This document shows positions 13,612 to 15,406 of a stretch of DNA of 15,406 nt, piece by piece. The position numbers were made by a program, and so were the translations under genes. Under the pieces are notes generated by a model. It saw nothing but the letters and a program-made list of their open reading frames with translations. It searched no databases and was not told the origin of the DNA. Each line of letters begins with the position of its first letter. Position 1 is the stretch's first letter. The stretch comes from Phyllobacteriaceae bacterium UBA1940. GTDB taxonomy: Bacteria > Pseudomonadota > Alphaproteobacteria > Rhizobiales > Rhizobiaceae. The stretch is taken from NCBI GenBank assembly GCA_002336975.1, contig DDFA01000024.1, positions 1-15,406 on the forward strand, written 5' to 3'.

Positions 13612-14454
13612 TCAGGATATGTCGTAGAAATCGCTGACGATCTTCCAGGCGGTCTCGGCGGTGTCGGCATAGTCGATGATGTTCTGGTCGCCGGGCGAGA
13701 TCGTCCCCTGCTCGGCCAGGAAGTCGAGGTCGACCGCCTTGTGCCAGAAGTCGGAGCCGAACAGGATCACCGGCACGCGCTCCATGCGGCCGGTCTGGAT
13801 CAGCGTCAGGGTCTCGAAGAACTCGTCCATGGTGCCGAAGCCGCCCGGGAACACCGCGACCGCCTTGGCGCGCATGATGAAATGCATCTTGCGGATCGCG
13901 AAATAGTGGAAATTGAAGCACAGGTCCGGCGTGACGTAGAGATTGGGCGCCTGCTCGTGCGGCAGCACGATGTTGAGGCCGATCGACGGCGCGCCGACAT
14001 CGGCGGCTCCGCGGTTGCCCGCTTCCATGACGCCCGGCCCGCCGCCGGTGACGACGACGAATTCACGGTGATAGGACGCCGCTGAGTGCTGCGAGCACAA
14101 TTGCGCGAACTTGCGCGCCTCGTCGTAATATCTGGCGTTGGCCTTGAGGTTGTTTTCCTGCGTCCTGTTCTTGGCCGCCCAGGCCGGACCGCCAGGTTCG
14201 GGAATGCGCGCGCCGCCGAACATGACGACGGTCGAGCGGATGCCGCGCTCGGCAAGCGTCAGTTCGGGTTTCATCAGTTCGAGCTGCAGCCTGACCGCGC
14301 GGGTCTCGCGACGGGTCAGGAAATCCTCGTCGTTCCAGGCGAGCCGATAGGTCGGCGCGCGCGTCTGCGGCGTGTCGGGCACCGATCTGGCGCGCTCAAG
14401 GTCCTCATTGGAATGGGAGAGCGGCGTCCAGCCGGTCTGTTCCATCGGATTCAT
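13612..14454 (-). CDS. LOG-family (TIGR00730-like) Rossmann-fold protein
   Basis: 280 residues. The Rossmann core begins near residue 75 (VVMFGGARIP). It has GGGPGVMEAGN (137-147) and PGGFGTMDE (203-211), matching the LOG signature GGGxxG and PGGxGTxxE of cytokinin-type nucleoside 5'-monophosphate phosphoribohydrolases, formerly annotated as lysine decarboxylases. The protein exceeds the roughly 180-200 residues of compact LOG proteins by an N-terminal extension (about 1-73), as in the larger alphaproteobacterial form. Activity on cytokinin or purine nucleotides is known for the family but not shown here. ATG 14454 is chosen because GGGGA lies about eight bases before it. The frame stays open for a further 590 bases, but that part is antisense to dapD. 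It is divergent from dapD and only 45 bases upstream of the DUF2946 gene. Confidence 0.9.
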   Translation of the reverse strand: MNPMEQTGWTPLSHSNEDLERARSVPDTPQTRAPTYRLAWNDEDFLTRRETRAVRLQLELMKPELTLAERGIRSTVVMFGGARIPEPGGPAWAAKNRTQENNLKANARYYDEARKFAQLCSQHSAASYHREFVVVTGGGPGVMEAGNRGAADVGAPSIGLNIVLPHEQAPNLYVTPDLCFNFHYFAIRKMHFIMRAKAVAVFPGGFGTMDEFFETLTLIQTGRMERVPVILFGSDFWHKAVDLDFLAEQGTISPGDQNIIDYADTAETAWKIVSDFYDIS

Positions 14455-14479
14455 GTTTTCATCCCCGTCCGCCGCGCGA

Positions 14480-14508
14480 TTGACCCGTTCAGGTGCATGA
14501 CATAGGTT
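14480..14508 (+). promoter_or_regulatory. Candidate dapD promoter
   Basis: TTGACC (14480-14485) and TAGGTT (14503-14508) are separated by exactly 17 bases, a good -35 and fair -10. Transcription would start near 14515, giving a leader of about 42 bases with GGAAC eight bases before the dapD ATG. Confidence 0.5.
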
Positions 14509-14556
14509 CCGCGCGCTTTTCAGCCTATCCACCCAGCCGTTAATGGAACGTTTACC

Positions 14557-15406
14557 ATGTCGAAGCACGACCTTCCCGCCCTCGAAAAGTCGATCGAAGC
14601 CGCTTTCGAGGCGCGTGACGGCGTCAACGCCTCGACCAAGGGCGAAGCGCGCGATGCGGTCGAAACCACGCTGAACCTGCTCGACAAGGGCGCGATTCGC
14701 GTCGCCGAGCGGCAGGCGGACGGCGCGTGGCGCGTCAATCAATGGATGAAGAAGGCGGTGCTGCTGTCCTTCCGCCTCAATGCGATGGAAATCATCAAGG
14801 GCGGACCGGGCGACGCCAACTGGTGGGACAAGGTGCCGTCGAAATTCGACGGCTGGGGCGCGGTCGATTTCGAGAAGGCCGGTTTCCGCGCCGTTCCCAG
14901 CAGCGTCGTGCGCCGCTCCGCCTATATCGCGCCCGGCGCCATCCTGATGCCGTCCTTCGTCAATCTCGGCGCCTATGTCGGCGAGGGCACGATGGTCGAC
15001 ACATGGGCGACGGTCGGCTCCTGCGCCCAGATCGGCGCGCATGTCCATCTGTCCGGCGGCGTCGGCATCGGCGGTGTGCTGGAGCCGCTGCAGGCCGGCC
15101 CGACCATCATCGAGGACAATTGTTTTATCGGCGCGCGTTCCGAAGTCGTCGAGGGCTGCATCGTGCGCGAGGGGTCCGTGCTCGGCATGGGCGTCTTCAT
15201 CGGCAAGTCGACCAAGATCGTCGACCGCGCCACCGGCGAGGTGATGTATGGCGAAGTGCCGCCCTATTCGGTCGTCGTCGCCGGAACCCTGCCGGGCGCC
15301 GATCTGCCCAGCGGCAAGCCCGGCCCGAGCCTCTACTGCGCGGTGATCGTCAAGCGCGTCGACGAGAAGACCCGCTCCAAGACCTCGATCAACGAGCTGC
15401 TGCGCG
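14557..15406 (+). CDS. dapD: 2,3,4,5-tetrahydropyridine-2,6-dicarboxylate N-succinyltransferase, last residue(s) outside window
   Basis: Transfers succinyl from succinyl-CoA to tetrahydrodipicolinate in the diaminopimelate/lysine pathway, in the cytoplasm. 283 codons are visible against a usual 284-285, and the frame still reads SINELLR, the typical ending, so only about one residue and the stop are missing. An N-terminal helical domain (about 1-110, [27 protein letters not shown]) leads into a left-handed beta-helix of hexapeptide repeats (about 118-230, with [21 protein letters not shown] and [20 protein letters not shown]). A C-terminal strand region follows ([31 protein letters not shown]). 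ATG 14557 has GGAAC eight bases upstream. The trimeric enzyme needs no cofactor beyond succinyl-CoA. dapE, which usually follows, would lie just past the right edge. Confidence 0.97.
   Translation, partial: MSKHDLPALEKSIEAAFEARDGVNASTKGEARDAVETTLNLLDKGAIRVAERQADGAWRVNQWMKKAVLLSFRLNAMEIIKGGPGDANWWDKVPSKFDGWGAVDFEKAGFRAVPSSVVRRSAYIAPGAILMPSFVNLGAYVGEGTMVDTWATVGSCAQIGAHVHLSGGVGIGGVLEPLQAGPTIIEDNCFIGARSEVVEGCIVREGSVLGMGVFIGKSTKIVDRATGEVMYGEVPPYSVVVAGTLPGADLPSGKPGPSLYCAVIVKRVDEKTRSKTSINELLR

Noticed and set aside
14455..15048. N-terminal extension of the LOG-family frame to 478 residues
   Set aside because: The extension is antisense to dapD and unlike any LOG sequence. ATG 14454 has a ribosome-binding site, so the frame is open by chance.
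1..15406. CRISPR array, tRNA/rRNA gene, transposase or integrase
   Set aside because: Looked for on both strands; no regularly spaced direct repeats, cloverleaf-like segment or mobile-element protein was found.

Overview
The window is a high-GC stretch of an alphaproteobacterial chromosome, most likely Hyphomicrobiales and probably near Mesorhizobium/Phyllobacteriaceae. The evidence is the set of + strand housekeeping genes (yihA, argB, a pyrimidine 5'-nucleotidase and dapD, in an order I recall from rhizobial chromosomes), a two-palindrome intergenic repeat after argB that resembles the rhizobial RIME family, and the protein families present. Two real genes run off the window: a metal P-type ATPase at the left edge (minus strand, C-terminus missing) and dapD at the right edge (about one residue plus stop missing). 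No rRNA, tRNA, CRISPR array, insertion sequence or phage gene was seen. No gene-free stretch exceeds 300 bases; the longest is 7763-8014.

Layout. 1-1523 (-): Zn/Cd/Pb-type P-type ATPase with a His-rich linker, preceded by a MerR-type promoter with a 19-bp spacer (1558-1588). 1683-2348 (+): GTPase YihA/EngB. 2349-4998 (-): Tat-exported MsrB, a secreted fasciclin protein, a membrane anti-sigma factor (RskA type) and its ECF sigma factor. This group resembles the mycobacterial SigK-RskA-MPT70/83 system. 5124-6020 (+): argB, followed by the RIME-like repeat. 6171-7762 (-): a GMC oxidoreductase without its own signal peptide, translationally coupled to a 51-residue Tat-signal miniprotein that is a good candidate for its export escort. 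8015-8497 (-) and 8616-9473 (+): divergent Lrp/AsnC regulator and phenylalanine 4-monooxygenase. 9451-10356 (-): EamA transporter, overlapping phhA tail to tail. 10516-11286 (-): membrane GGDEF diguanylate cyclase. 11383-12093 (+): pyrimidine 5'-nucleotidase. 12135-13566 (-): periplasmic copper pair, a YcnI-PCu(A)C fusion and a DUF2946 protein. 13612-14454 (-): LOG-family protein. 14557-end (+): dapD.

Two themes stand out. First, the recognised housekeeping genes are all on the + strand and nearly all accessory genes between them are on the minus strand, as if an ancestral core row had been opened by insertions. Second, much of the accessory load concerns the cell envelope: metal efflux, periplasmic copper handling, periplasmic methionine-sulfoxide repair, a sigma/anti-sigma envelope sensor and two Tat substrates. 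The most interesting candidates are the sigma/anti-sigma/fasciclin/MsrB group and the Tat miniprotein-GMC pair. Neither is proved by sequence alone.
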